A DNA stretch of 41,172 bases from Erysipelotrichaceae bacterium RD49 (GTDB taxonomy: Bacteria; Bacillota_I; Bacilli_A; Erysipelotrichales; Erysipelotrichaceae). The DNA lies in assembly GCA_015233825.1 (NCBI GenBank), contig JADGIS010000004.1, positions 1 to 41,172 of the forward strand. The letters run 5' to 3'. The notes beneath the pieces were generated by a model. It had not been told where the DNA came from, ran no database searches, and saw only the letters and a list, made by a program, of their open reading frames with translations. This document shows positions 33,851 through 41,172 of the stretch, piece by piece. Position 1 is the stretch's first letter; each line of letters begins with the position of its first letter. Both the position numbers and the translations under genes were made by a program.

Positions 33851-34065
33851 ATCATGTTGTCCAATTAAGATAATTGAATACTTATATTCATGTTAGATCA
33901 CAAAAGACAGCTTTTGCGCAAGCCAGATCTTCTATCCAGCGGCCAAACAAGGTCGTTTTGCCCGGTCCTGGCTCAAAACTATGTCTTGTGCCTGCAGGGC
34001 TTTCTGCCAGACCAGGCCCCTCCCTGTTCTGCTTTTGAAGATCCGAATCAGGCCCGCTTGTTGTT

Positions 34066-34938
34066 TTATTGGCCATGGATTTCCGCTTTCTGGGGCCAGG
34101 AACGCAGCCGATTGATTTCACCCTGGTAAGGCGGCTGGTCATCGATATAGGGGGTTTCCAAAATCTTGACGACTTCTTCAAGTCTTGGATCATGGACGAT
34201 TCCAGCCAGAATTTCAAACCCGATGGTGCCGGCCCCAATATTTTCGTGGCGGTCTTTTTTGGCACCGCGGACATTTTTTGAATCATTAATATGGAAGACT
34301 TTAAGCTTATCCAAACCAATGGTCTGGTCGAATTCGTCCATCAGGGCATCAAAATCAGAAAGGTCATAGCCAGCATCATTGAGATGGCAGGTATCCAGAC
34401 AGACACCAATCCGGTCCTGGCGGTGGATCCCCTTCATAATGGCAGCCAATTCGCCGAAATCCCGGCCGACTTCCGTTCCCTTGCCCGCCATACTTTCTAA
34501 ACAGATCATGACATTGCTTTCGTCCTGGTCGAGCACATCATTCAAGCCTTCAACAATCCATTCGATACCTGTCTCTATCCCGGCTTTTAAATGGGAGCCG
34601 GGATGGAGCACCAAAAAGCGGGAGCCGATGGCTGCCGTGCGGCGCAGTTCTTCTTTCAGAAAGTCCCGGCCAAAGTAGGCCGTATCTTCTTTAATGGAGT
34701 TGGCCAGATTGATGATATATGGTGCATGGACAACGACTTGGAAAGCTTTCCATCCGGCTTGTTCATACAATTCAATGCCCTGGTCAATCCGCAGTTCTTC
34801 AATGGGCTTGCGTTTGGAGTTTTGCGGAGCACCCGTATAAATCATGCAGGCATCCGCCCCATACGACAAGGCTTCGGCAATTGATCCCTCAAAGTATTTG
34901 GGCGCTTTCATGCCGACATGACAACCAAGATATTTCAT
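34066..34938 (-). CDS. nfo: Deoxyribonuclease IV (AP endonuclease)
   Basis: A 290-residue TIM-barrel repair enzyme that cuts at abasic sites with a three-zinc centre. Motifs in order: LGCHVGMKAPKYFEGSIAEA, MIYTGAPQNSKRK, VVVHAPYIINLAN, FLVLHPGSHLKAGIETGIEW, MICLESMAGKGTEVG, GVCLDTCHLNDAGYDL, VFHINDSKNVRGAKKDRHEN, and LETPYIDDQPP. All expected His, Glu and Asp ligands are present. Length is typical. Its ATG overlaps the helicase stop by four bases (ATGA), so the two genes are coupled. A terminator lies at 33812-33850. Confidence 0.95.
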   Translation of the reverse strand: MKYLGCHVGMKAPKYFEGSIAEALSYGADACMIYTGAPQNSKRKPIEELRIDQGIELYEQAGWKAFQVVVHAPYIINLANSIKEDTAYFGRDFLKEELRRTAAIGSRFLVLHPGSHLKAGIETGIEWIVEGLNDVLDQDESNVMICLESMAGKGTEVGRDFGELAAIMKGIHRQDRIGVCLDTCHLNDAGYDLSDFDALMDEFDQTIGLDKLKVFHINDSKNVRGAKKDRHENIGAGTIGFEILAGIVHDPRLEEVVKILETPYIDDQPPYQGEINRLRSWPQKAEIHGQ

Positions 34939-36251
34939 CCTTCTCGTTTCGCCCTCTGTTTGGCTTTCGCCCGTTCGCGTTTCTGTTCCTGGATTTCCTT
35001 GCGGATCATCGCTCGTTTGGCTTTATGACGGGCTTTTTCCATCGCTTCATTGCGTTTTTTCTTGTAGTTGGGTTTGACTTTGGATTTGGACTTATGTAAA
35101 ACCTTGGCCATTTCTGCCGTCATCTGCGTATTGCTGGCTTTCTGGCGTTTGGTGCGGTCAACAATGGGGACGAATTCCTTGCCTTTCACATCCATTTCCT
35201 TAAACTCAATGCCCTGTCTTTTCAAAGAAGCAATCGCATTGGCATCTTTTGGCGAATAAATCGCAATGGCCAATCCGTCACGGCCGGCACGGCCCGTCCG
35301 GCCAGAACGATGCTGGTAAAAGCGTAAATCCTTTGGAAAGCCGCAGGAAATGACATGGGTGATGCCTTCTAGATCAATGCCGCGCGAAGCAATATCGCTG
35401 GCTACTATATACGATTTCTTCTGCGTTTGGATCTGGCGGATTGCCCGCGATCGTTCTCTTGCTTCCAGATCTCCATGCAGTTCAACCAGATCATAGCCGG
35501 CATTGCGCATGTCTTTGGCAATGCGGCTGGCTTCCTGGTTGGAATTAGCAAAAATCAGGCAGACATACGGATTGATCGCACCCAGAACATCGATGACTCT
35601 TTCGGACATTGTTTTATGTTTGATGGGAACTAAGTAATGCTGGATATCGGCCGCAAATTCATCATCGCTGCCAATGCGGACCAGTTCCGGATTGGTCAGG
35701 TATTTCTTTAAGAAAGGCTGGAGCATTTCTGGAATCGTTGCCGAGAAGACCATTACGGTTACATCTTCAGACATATGGGACAAAATCGCATCGACATCTT
35801 CCAGAAAGCCAAATTCTAGCGTCATATCAGCTTCATCAATGACCATGATCTTAGCCGTATCTAAACGCAGGGTTTTATCTTCCAAAAACTGGTCTTTCAT
35901 ACGGCCTGGGGTGCCAATAACAATCTGCGGCGTCAAGCCGCCTTCTTTCTTTTCAGTGCCCCCGGTAACCAAACGCACACGCACGCCAAAGTGGTCAGCA
36001 AGCTTTTTAGAGCGCTCATACAGCTGCCAGGCCAGTTCGCGCGTGGGCACGGAAATCACCGCCTGGACTTTATCCACACTTGGGTCGACCATTTCAAAAA
36101 TCGGCATAAAGAAGGCATGCGATTTGCCAGATCCGGTGGTGGAAATACCAATCAAATCACGTTCTTTATTTTTACGGTGAATCACCGCTTCTTGGATCGG
36201 AGTCAGGGACTTGAAGCCCTCGACCTGCATCATTTCTTCAATACGGTTCAC
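34935..36251 (-). CDS. DEAD-box RNA helicase (CshB-like)
   Basis: A 438-residue ATP-dependent RNA helicase, probably acting in ribosome assembly or cold adaptation. Motifs in order: Q motif GFKSLTPIQEAVI, motif I STTGSGKSHAFF, Ia PTRELAWQLY, GTPGRMKDQF, motif II VIDEADMTLEFG, motif III FSATIPEM, motif V ASDIASRGIDL and motif VI HRSGRTGRAGRDG. The C-terminal 75 residues are rich in Lys and Arg (KSKVKPNYKKKRNEAMEKAR), an RNA-binding tail. The start is GTG at 36251 with AGAGGTG eight bases upstream. nfo follows with a 4-base overlap. Which Csh paralogue it is cannot be told for certain. Confidence 0.93.
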   Translation of the reverse strand: MNRIEEMMQVEGFKSLTPIQEAVIHRKNKERDLIGISTTGSGKSHAFFMPIFEMVDPSVDKVQAVISVPTRELAWQLYERSKKLADHFGVRVRLVTGGTEKKEGGLTPQIVIGTPGRMKDQFLEDKTLRLDTAKIMVIDEADMTLEFGFLEDVDAILSHMSEDVTVMVFSATIPEMLQPFLKKYLTNPELVRIGSDDEFAADIQHYLVPIKHKTMSERVIDVLGAINPYVCLIFANSNQEASRIAKDMRNAGYDLVELHGDLEARERSRAIRQIQTQKKSYIVASDIASRGIDLEGITHVISCGFPKDLRFYQHRSGRTGRAGRDGLAIAIYSPKDANAIASLKRQGIEFKEMDVKGKEFVPIVDRTKRQKASNTQMTAEMAKVLHKSKSKVKPNYKKKRNEAMEKARHKAKRAMIRKEIQEQKRERAKAKQRAKREG

Positions 36252-36302
36252 TCAATAACACCTCTTTCTTTTCATTTTGGCATACGAAAAGTATCCCATC
36301 AA

Positions 36303-36331
36303 TTGATAGGCAGGGCCAAAACTTTTATGCT
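36303..36331 (+). promoter_or_regulatory. SigA-type promoter of ispH
   Basis: TTGATA, 17-base spacer, TATGCT. The leader to the ispH ATG is about 170 bases. It sits in the divergent region between the helicase and ispH. Confidence 0.5.
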
Positions 36332-36507
36332 ACATACAGTGTGAGCCATTTTCTTCCTGCCGTATGAATCGAGGCACGAATTTTTACCTGGCTCTTTCTC
36401 AGTGTAAAACAGGACGGGTATTTTCTGGTTTTCCAGGATTTCTCCAACCTGTATTGAAGGGGTCAGAACCACATCAGACCCTACATTTCATATGGAAAGG
36501 AATTTTT

Positions 36508-37401
36508 ATGATTGAAATCCTTGATGTTCCCGTCCAGGGCTTTTGCAAGGGGGTATCCAAAGCGATCGAAACCGCGCAAAAGACCTTGCATTCTGACTGT
36601 CCCAAGCCCGTTACGGTGCTTGGTTCCTTAGTCCATAACGCTTATGTCAACCAGTCCTTGGGCAAGCAAGGGCTGCAGGTTCTAGAAGCCAAAGGCAAAA
36701 GCCGCCTGAAACTGCTTGATGAAATTGACGCCGGGACGGTGATCTTTACGGCCCATGGGGTATGTGATCAGGTTCGCGCCAAGGCTGAAGCCAAAGGGTT
36801 GAATATTGTCGACGCTTCCTGTCCCTTTGTTCTGGCAACCCAAAAACTCATCAACCGCAAACGTGCAGATGGCGCTTCAATTTTATATATCGGCAAAAAA
36901 GGTCATCCCGAAGCTGAGGGCGCCGTGTATGGGCATGAAGGGATTTATCTGATTGAAACCATCGATGACCTGCCCGAGAATTTAACGGGACCAATCTTTG
37001 TGACCAACCAGACAACGATGTCCATTCTGGATCTGGAAGCCTTATTTGACCAGATCAAAGAACGCTATCCGCAAGCCGAATTTTGCAGCGAAATCTGCAA
37101 TGCGACCCGAGTTCGCCAAAAAGCCATTCTCGATTTGGCGGGCCAGAATATTGACTGTTTGATCGTAGTTGGTGATCCGCAAAGCAACAACACGAACCGG
37201 CTGGCCCAAATCGGCCAGGCAGCCGGCATTCAAACCATTATGCAGGTTGAGTCTGCCAGCCAGCTGGATCTGGATGCTTTAAAAGGGACCCATAAAGTTG
37301 CAGTGACTTCCGGAGCAAGCACGCCAGCTTACTTAAAAGACCAGGTGATTGAACGCCTGAATACCTTGAACGACCAGGCAGCTGCTGGCTTTCTTTCTTA
37401 G
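36508..37401 (+). CDS. ispH: 4-hydroxy-3-methylbut-2-enyl diphosphate reductase
   Basis: A 297-residue iron-sulfur enzyme, the last step of the MEP isoprenoid pathway. It makes isopentenyl and dimethylallyl diphosphate. The three cluster cysteines are in GFCKGVSKAIE, DASCPFVLATQK and CSEICNATRVRQ. Other motifs: GSLVHNAYVNQ, VIFTAHGV, TNQTTMS, VVGDPQSNNTNRL and TSGASTPAYL. Length is normal. The ATG at 36508 has GGAAAGGA in front. The frame is open upstream to 36364 but without family sequence. Its TAG stop lies inside a 60-base perfect palindrome. It has a divergent partner, the helicase-nfo operon. Confidence 0.96.
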   Translation: MIEILDVPVQGFCKGVSKAIETAQKTLHSDCPKPVTVLGSLVHNAYVNQSLGKQGLQVLEAKGKSRLKLLDEIDAGTVIFTAHGVCDQVRAKAEAKGLNIVDASCPFVLATQKLINRKRADGASILYIGKKGHPEAEGAVYGHEGIYLIETIDDLPENLTGPIFVTNQTTMSILDLEALFDQIKERYPQAEFCSEICNATRVRQKAILDLAGQNIDCLIVVGDPQSNNTNRLAQIGQAAGIQTIMQVESASQLDLDALKGTHKVAVTSGASTPAYLKDQVIERLNTLNDQAAAGFLS

Positions 37402-37460
37402 GACATGGAGCGGGAATCCTCGGCCATTGAATGGCCGAGGATTCCCGCTCCATGTCCTAA
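37398..37460. repeat. 30-bp perfect inverted repeat with a 3-base loop
   Basis: Arms 37398-37427 and 37431-37460 are perfectly complementary around TGA. The left arm begins TTAGGACATGGAGCGGG and holds the ispH stop; the right arm ends at the point where the GH1 gene loses its homology. A stem of this length and perfection is far beyond an ordinary terminator. It could work as a bidirectional terminator, but no T-run follows on either side. It may be the scar of a rearrangement or an assembly artefact. Confidence 0.9.
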
Positions 37461-38099
37461 AATTTTCAAGCCCGGATAGCTGTGGACTTTTCTGGCGATT
37501 TTCGCATGAGCGACAAAGGTATTGTGCACCAGCTGGCTGACAAAAGCTTCTTCAGTCACACCTTCGGGCTTTACGGCGCCATAGGCTGTCTTTTTCGATC
37601 CTAACTGACCAATCGAATTCTGCTCATTGAAAGAAATCCAGAGCTTGATTTTGTCATGCCAGCGATCAACCAGCATTTCTGCAAGCTTGACAAAATCTTC
37701 AGTAACTTCTCTGGAATAGAAACCATTCTTTTCTTCCATCAGGCTTAACGGCATTTCAAAATGGTAAAGCGAGCACATCGGTTCAATATGATGGGTGATC
37801 ATCGAATCCAGAAAACGGTCGTAAAATTCCAGGCCCTTTTCATTGATGGTCTTTCCATCCGGGGCAATCCGCGACCAGTCCACTGAAAAGCGATAACATT
37901 GTACGTCCAGCTTTTCAAGCAGCGCAAAATCTTCGTCAAAGCGGTGATAGCTGTCAATTCCCTCTTTGAATGTTGATTTGCCCGGTGTGGCAAGCAGATC
38001 GCACACAGCCGGTACTTTGCCATCTTGGTCATAGGCTCCTTCAGTCTGGTGAGCAGTCACTGCTCCGCCCCAAAGAAAATCGTCTCTTAATTTACTCAT
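37398..38099 (-). pseudogene. 6-phospho-beta-glucosidase (GH1), truncated
   Basis: The N-terminal half of a GH1 6-phospho-beta-glycosidase, about 220 of some 470 residues. It reads LRDDFLWGGAVTAHQTEGAY, CDLLATPGKSTFKEGIDSYH, VQCYRFSVDWSRIAPDGK and IKLWISFNEQNSIG, where the acid/base glutamate is in FNEQN. Full-length enzymes need a second catalytic glutamate in an ENG motif, which lies in the missing half. The frame runs through GLKI and then into the palindrome, ending in a non-homologous tail (ILGHSMAEDSRSMS). The start ATG at 38099 has GAGGAAAAG. No other PTS or bgl gene is nearby, apart from the LacI remnant at 40049. The protein must be inactive as a glycosidase. Confidence 0.85.
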
Positions 38100-38253
38100 C
38101 AATCTTTTCCTCTTCTGCTCGAAGCCTGAATCAATCTGCCTAGCCAAGGGGCAGGATTTCCGAGGTCAAATCGAGCTTTCTTAAATGTCTATACATTTAT
38201 TTTTTCACTATTTCTCCCTTTGGACAAGACCTCTTCATCCGCTCATGTCAATG

Positions 38254-38289
38254 AAAAACCGGATTGAAGACGCCGGCCTCCATCCGGTT
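38254..38289 (-). terminator. Terminator of rho
   Basis: An 8-bp stem (AACCGGAT / ATCCGGTT) with a 17-base loop. On the minus strand it is followed by a T-run that overlaps the end of the stem. It lies about 95 bases past the rho stop. Confidence 0.75.
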
Positions 38290-38385
38290 TCAAACTGAAA
38301 GCCTATCCTCGTTAAGCTTTTCTCTCTGGTTTTATTTTTGCTTGGTGCTCAAAAGCTTCTAAAAAATCTGGTCTGGCTGCCAAAA

Positions 38386-39519
38386 CTAGTGTTTGCCTCT
38401 TGCTTCCTTTTCCTGCGTCAAAAGGTTAATCAGCGAATCATTCGTTGAGCAGACTCTGAATGACTTGATAACATCTTCGGTTGCATGCTCTTCAGCCAAT
38501 TTGGCATGGTTGCGAATCATATTGGCAGATTCAATTTCTTTCGGGCTTAATAACAAGTCATCTTTACGAGTGCCCGAGCGCAGAATATCAATCGCCGGGA
38601 AGATGCGCTGGAAGGCAAGATCTCTGGAAAGGACAAGTTCCATATTGCCCGTTCCTTTGAACTCTTCAAAGATAACCTCATCCATACGGCTTCCTGTATC
38701 CACCAGTGCCGTGGCCAGAATGGTCAAGGAACCACCTTCGCGAATATTGCGAGCTGCCCCAAAGAAGTGCTTTGGATAATAAAGCGAGGTTGGATCCAGG
38801 CCACCCGAAAGAATCTTGCCGGAGTTAGGAACCAATAAGTTGTAGGTTCGAGCCAAGCGGGTGATCGAGTCAAGCAGCACGACAACATCCCCGCCCATTT
38901 CAACCAGCGCTTTCGCGCGCTCGATCGCCATTTCAGCCACCCGGCGGTGGTGTTCTGGTTCTTCATCAAAAGTTGAATAGACGACTTCCACATTATGATC
39001 AATGACGGTGTCTTTAATATCCGTTACTTCTTCAGGACGCTCATCAATCAGCAAAATGATCAGATGCACATCGGGATGGTTGACCTGAATGGAGTGGGCG
39101 ATAGACTTTAATAGTGTTGTTTTTCCCGCTTTTGGCGGCGAAATAATCAGGCCGCGCTGGCCCTTGCCGATCGGGCAAAGCAAGTCAATCATCCGGCCGG
39201 CCATATTGGTCGGATCGGTTTCCATCTTTAATTTTTCGGTGGGATAAATTGGAGTGAGCTTTTCAAAACTTTTACGGTGGAGCGAGTCTAAAATCGGCTT
39301 GCCATTGACTGAGTCAACCTGTTCAAGCTGGCGGGCTTTGTTTTCTTCGATCCGGCTACTCAGCTTGCCGCTGATTAAGTCTCCCTCACGAAGCCGCATT
39401 GACTTAATTCGGTTTGCGGAAACGAAAATGTCGTTTCGGCTGGAGAGGTAGTTTTCTCCACGCAAAAACCCATATCCGTCCTGTAAAATCTCCAGGACGC
39501 CTTCTACCTGTTCTGCCAT
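38386..39519 (-). CDS. rho: Transcription termination factor Rho
   Basis: A 377-residue hexameric RNA helicase/translocase. The N-terminal helical Rho_N domain of many Rho proteins is absent: the protein begins directly with the RNA-binding cold-shock-like domain ([40 protein letters not shown]). The ATPase core has [22 protein letters not shown] (Walker A), [32 protein letters not shown] (Walker B and Q-loop region), [11 protein letters not shown], and [20 protein letters not shown]. The start has AGGAT ten bases upstream. A structured leader of over 200 bases precedes it. Confidence 0.95.
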   Translation of the reverse strand: MAEQVEGVLEILQDGYGFLRGENYLSSRNDIFVSANRIKSMRLREGDLISGKLSSRIEENKARQLEQVDSVNGKPILDSLHRKSFEKLTPIYPTEKLKMETDPTNMAGRMIDLLCPIGKGQRGLIISPPKAGKTTLLKSIAHSIQVNHPDVHLIILLIDERPEEVTDIKDTVIDHNVEVVYSTFDEEPEHHRRVAEMAIERAKALVEMGGDVVVLLDSITRLARTYNLLVPNSGKILSGGLDPTSLYYPKHFFGAARNIREGGSLTILATALVDTGSRMDEVIFEEFKGTGNMELVLSRDLAFQRIFPAIDILRSGTRKDDLLLSPKEIESANMIRNHAKLAEEHATEDVIKSFRVCSTNDSLINLLTQEKEARGKH

Positions 39520-39563
39520 GTAAAATCCTGCTTTCTAGTCAGTTGGATTGGAAAATGATTTCC

Positions 39564-39650
39564 AAAAAGATTCCCGCCTCCAGCATTGAAGCCGGGATCA
39601 GAAGAGAAGAAGTCTAAACAGCAGTGAAAATGGATAAGACTTCTTCGACT
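39564..39650 (-). promoter_or_regulatory. Structured rho leader with a terminator-like hairpin
   Basis: Reading on the minus strand, first a hairpin with arms GAAGAAGTCT / AGACTTCTTC (about 39605-39650), then a stem TCCCG(g)CTTC / GAGGCGGGA (39572-39597, with one bulged G), followed by ATCTTTTTGG. This second hairpin has the look of an intrinsic terminator 45 bases before the rho start, and no promoter is seen between it and the gene. It may be an attenuator of rho or the end of a lost upstream gene. Confidence 0.5.
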
Positions 39651-39749
39651 CAAAAAGGAAAGAATAAAAAACGACTGTTCACCGAAGACAAATCCTGATC
39701 GAATGAGAAAAGAATTCAAAACGGTTCCAAGTGCGAATTCAATACTCTT

Positions 39750-39755
39750 ACTATA
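39750..39755 (-). promoter_or_regulatory. Possible rho promoter
   Basis: TATAGT as -10 with TGCA in front, and a weak -35 (TTGGGA) 18 bases upstream. It would give a leader of about 225 bases containing both leader hairpins. Confidence 0.4.
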
Positions 39756-39929
39756 TGCAAAACTGGTTCAAAATCCCAACCGGCCCCCTCAACAAATTGA
39801 AAACCTGACCCATTTTCGGCTGAATTCGCAATCAAGTGGCCTTTTTCGAGTTAGATTCAGATCAAGTTCTGCTGTTCTGTTCTGCTTCTAGCGATCAATC
39901 ATCGAACGAGTTCGGATTGAAGCAAAAAG

Positions 39930-39976
39930 AAAGAACTGTCTGGATCAACCGATTCAATCGATTGATCCAAGCAGTT
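39930..39976 (-). terminator. Long hairpin with a pyrimidine-rich minus-strand tail
   Basis: Arms GAACTG(T)CTGGATCAA and TTGATCCAAGCAGTTC with a loop of about 13 bases. On the minus strand it is followed by TTCTTTCTTTTTGC, so it could terminate a minus-strand transcript that no longer has a gene. The rest of 39520-40048 shows no gene. Confidence 0.4.
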
Positions 39977-40048
39977 CCTGGTTGATGAAAAATGAAGAAG
40001 AGTAATTAGCAGGCACCCAATCGATCGGATTGGATTTTTATCAGGTAG

Positions 40049-40641
40049 TGCAGTCTACTCGACAGTGATTATGACACGCTGGTAATGAACCCGATTGTAT
40101 TTGCTGTCATCGTGGACTTCAACAACCATTCGGCAAACTGTCGGTTAAGAAGCTCAAAGAAATCGGCTGCCAACAGATCTGGTCTGTGGCAAACGAGCGG
40201 GATCTTTATAATTTTAAAGAACGAAGAGCCGGATTCTGCCACGAAATTGAAAAATATATTCCAAGCCAGGGTGAAAAGCAGATTTTCAAAGCCGGACGGG
40301 ATATCCAGCAGATGAAAGAAAACTTTCGAAACTGGCTTGGTTTTCATTCTGACTCTGACAGCTTCATCTGTGAAAACAACCAAATCGGCATTGCCACCAG
40401 CCAGGTCCTCATTGAAGAAGGAATTCAGCCAAGCCAGGATGGATCGATCATCTCAATCGACGAAATCGAACCCTATTTATCCGGCAGCATCAAGCTGGCC
40501 TGCTGGAGACTGGATCATGAAGACCGCTATGAACCGGCCGTGGATTTGCTTTGCAGAGAAATCGAAAAATCACTGAGTCATAAACTCAAACTGGTTTCCC
40601 GATCGCAGTTTTCATCCAGCCAATCCTTGAAGAAAGTCTAA
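40049..40641 (+). pseudogene. LacI-family regulator remnant (sensor domain only)
   Basis: A fragment of the periplasmic-binding-protein-like domain of a LacI-type repressor. A first frame reads LLDSDYDTLVMNPIVFAVIV and VDFNNHS; near 40130 it shifts, and the second frame continues KLSVKKLKEIGCQQIWSVAN, RRAGFCHEIEKY, then DSFICENNQIGIATSQVLIE, EGIQPSQDGSIISIDEIEPY and ends LVSRSQFSSSQSLKKV. The last part matches the LacI 'A.ND..A.G....L...G..VP.D.S..G.D' pattern, diverged. The N-terminal helix-turn-helix is missing. With the GH1 fragment this suggests an old beta-glucoside operon in decay. A GTG at 40186 could start a 151-residue protein, but without DNA-binding part. Confidence 0.55.
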
Positions 40642-40655
40642 ACCACGGATCAAAA

Positions 40656-40708
40656 GCCTCTCGCTCCGTTTCTGGTTATAGCCGCAAATGGATCGAGAGG
40701 CGATATTT
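40656..40708 (+). terminator. Terminator after the LacI remnant
   Basis: A perfect 8-bp stem (GCCTCTCG / CGAGAGGC) with a 30-base loop, followed by ATATTTTAAA on the + strand. Long loop, short T-run: moderate. Confidence 0.5.
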
Positions 40709-40794
40709 TAAAATAATTTGGCATCAGAAGTATCTTCAAGAACAACTTCAAAAGAGGTTCTCCATCAGATCCAGATGCTGTTTTTTACGACTGT

Positions 40795-41172
40795 CTAAGC
40801 TGCTGCTGCGAGCAGTTTTGGATTCCAGAAGCTCTGGTTGCTTCTGGTCAGCGTCATGATCGAGTCATACAGATCATAGGTCGCCTGCTTGTCATAGTTA
40901 TAGGTAAAAATGACATCAAAGAGGAAAGGCGAATACTCCAGATTCCTCTTTTGGAATGCCAAAAAGTGAATAGAAGTCCTTTTCTTTAAGACGAATTAGA
41001 TAGTAATGACCCATTTTGTTTAGCTCATATTCCAATTTGAAGCTGTGAAAGCCACGATCCATAATAAGAATTGATTGAGTAGAGCATCGAGAAGCAAGTT
41101 CTAATGCGCCAGCTCTTTCATTCTTATCACCCATTCGCTGAATACAAACGTCTTGATACATACGATTATCTA
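40795..41172 (-). pseudogene. IS4-family transposase fragment, frameshifted (continues beyond the window)
   Basis: The frame from the window edge reads DNRMYQDVCIQRMGDKNERA, then STQSILIMDRGFHSFKLEY (second Asp of the DDE triad) and GHYYLIRLKEKDFYSLFGIP, typical of IS4-type enzymes, and stops at 40916. A neighbouring frame continues the family-like sequence as FDVIFTYNYDKQATYDLYD and ends at 40795 (FWNPKLLAAAA). This indicates a frameshift near 40925 and loss of the C-terminal part with the catalytic Glu. The N-terminal part lies outside the window. The element is thus degenerate, if the frame change is not a sequencing error. Confidence 0.6.

Noticed and set aside
33888-34076. 62-codon minus-strand frame after nfo (starts MANKTTSGPDSD)
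   Set aside because: It overlaps the nfo end, has only a weak ribosome site and no recognisable content, although it ends before the terminator. It could be real but is not supported.
36364-36507. N-terminal extension of IspH from a start at 36364
   Set aside because: The added 48 residues do not resemble the family, and the ATG at 36508 has a good ribosome site just before the conserved GFCKGV start region.

Overview
The window looks like a chromosomal segment of a low-to-mid GC Gram-positive bacterium. The closest feel is a gut Firmicute of the Erysipelotrichia type, but this is inferred from gene content and order, not from a marker search. Supporting signs are purine-rich Shine-Dalgarno sites before most genes, many intrinsic terminators, a PASTA-domain kinase/PP2C phosphatase pair, a ppdK, and the cluster priA-rsmB-rlmN-prpC-prkC-rsgA-rpe-thiN with a divergent rpmB. 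Both ends lie inside transposase genes (IS630-like at the left, IS4-like at the right), as expected for an assembly contig that broke at repeated insertion sequences.

Layout. 1-386: truncated IS630-like transposase. 714-2178: EFR1-type flavodoxin/ferredoxin gene plus a TetR regulator, with two copies of an inverted-repeat operator upstream. 2208-5479: pyruvate phosphate dikinase (ppdK), preceded in frame by an HTH-like reading frame without an intervening stop. 6176-7228: trpS with terminator. 7316-7992: SIMPL-like protein. 8112-8467: gene remnant. 8579-11136: murD and mraY, separated by a terminator. 11482-11787: rpmB (+ strand). 11963-14539: membrane/papain-like protein, thiN and rpe. 14724-18233: rsgA, prkC and prpC. 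18484-25141: rlmN, an inserted IscB-omegaRNA transposon, rsmB and priA. 25134-28295: DUF4438 protein, SpoU methyltransferase and divergent AI-2E-family permease. 28390-30899: DUF4956 and VTC-type polyphosphate polymerase genes, and a divergent putative manganese exporter. 30989-33538: large secreted CHAP-domain protein. 33812-36251: nfo and a DEAD-box helicase. 36303-37401: ispH. 37398-38099: GH1 6-phospho-beta-glucosidase cut off at a 30-bp perfect palindrome. 38254-39755: rho with a structured leader. 40049-41172: LacI-type regulator remnant and broken IS4-like transposase.

How it works together. The core is housekeeping: peptidoglycan precursor synthesis (mraY, murD), the cell-wall-sensing kinase/phosphatase couple, ribosome assembly and rRNA modification (rsgA, rlmN, rsmB, the SpoU enzyme), replication restart (priA), repair (nfo), isoprenoid synthesis (ispH), thiamine activation (thiN) and transcription termination (rho). 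The accessory part is the IscB element inserted between rsmB and rlmN, plus a decaying region to the right of ispH where a beta-glucoside gene and a LacI-type regulator have lost parts and an IS4-like element lies next to them.

The most interesting items are the intact IscB nuclease with an upstream omegaRNA (HEARO) region and flanking IS605-like hairpins; the 30-bp perfect palindrome that ends both ispH and the GH1 fragment; the stop-free HTH-like frame running into ppdK; a membrane protein with a permuted papain-like domain; and a terminator-like hairpin in the rho leader.
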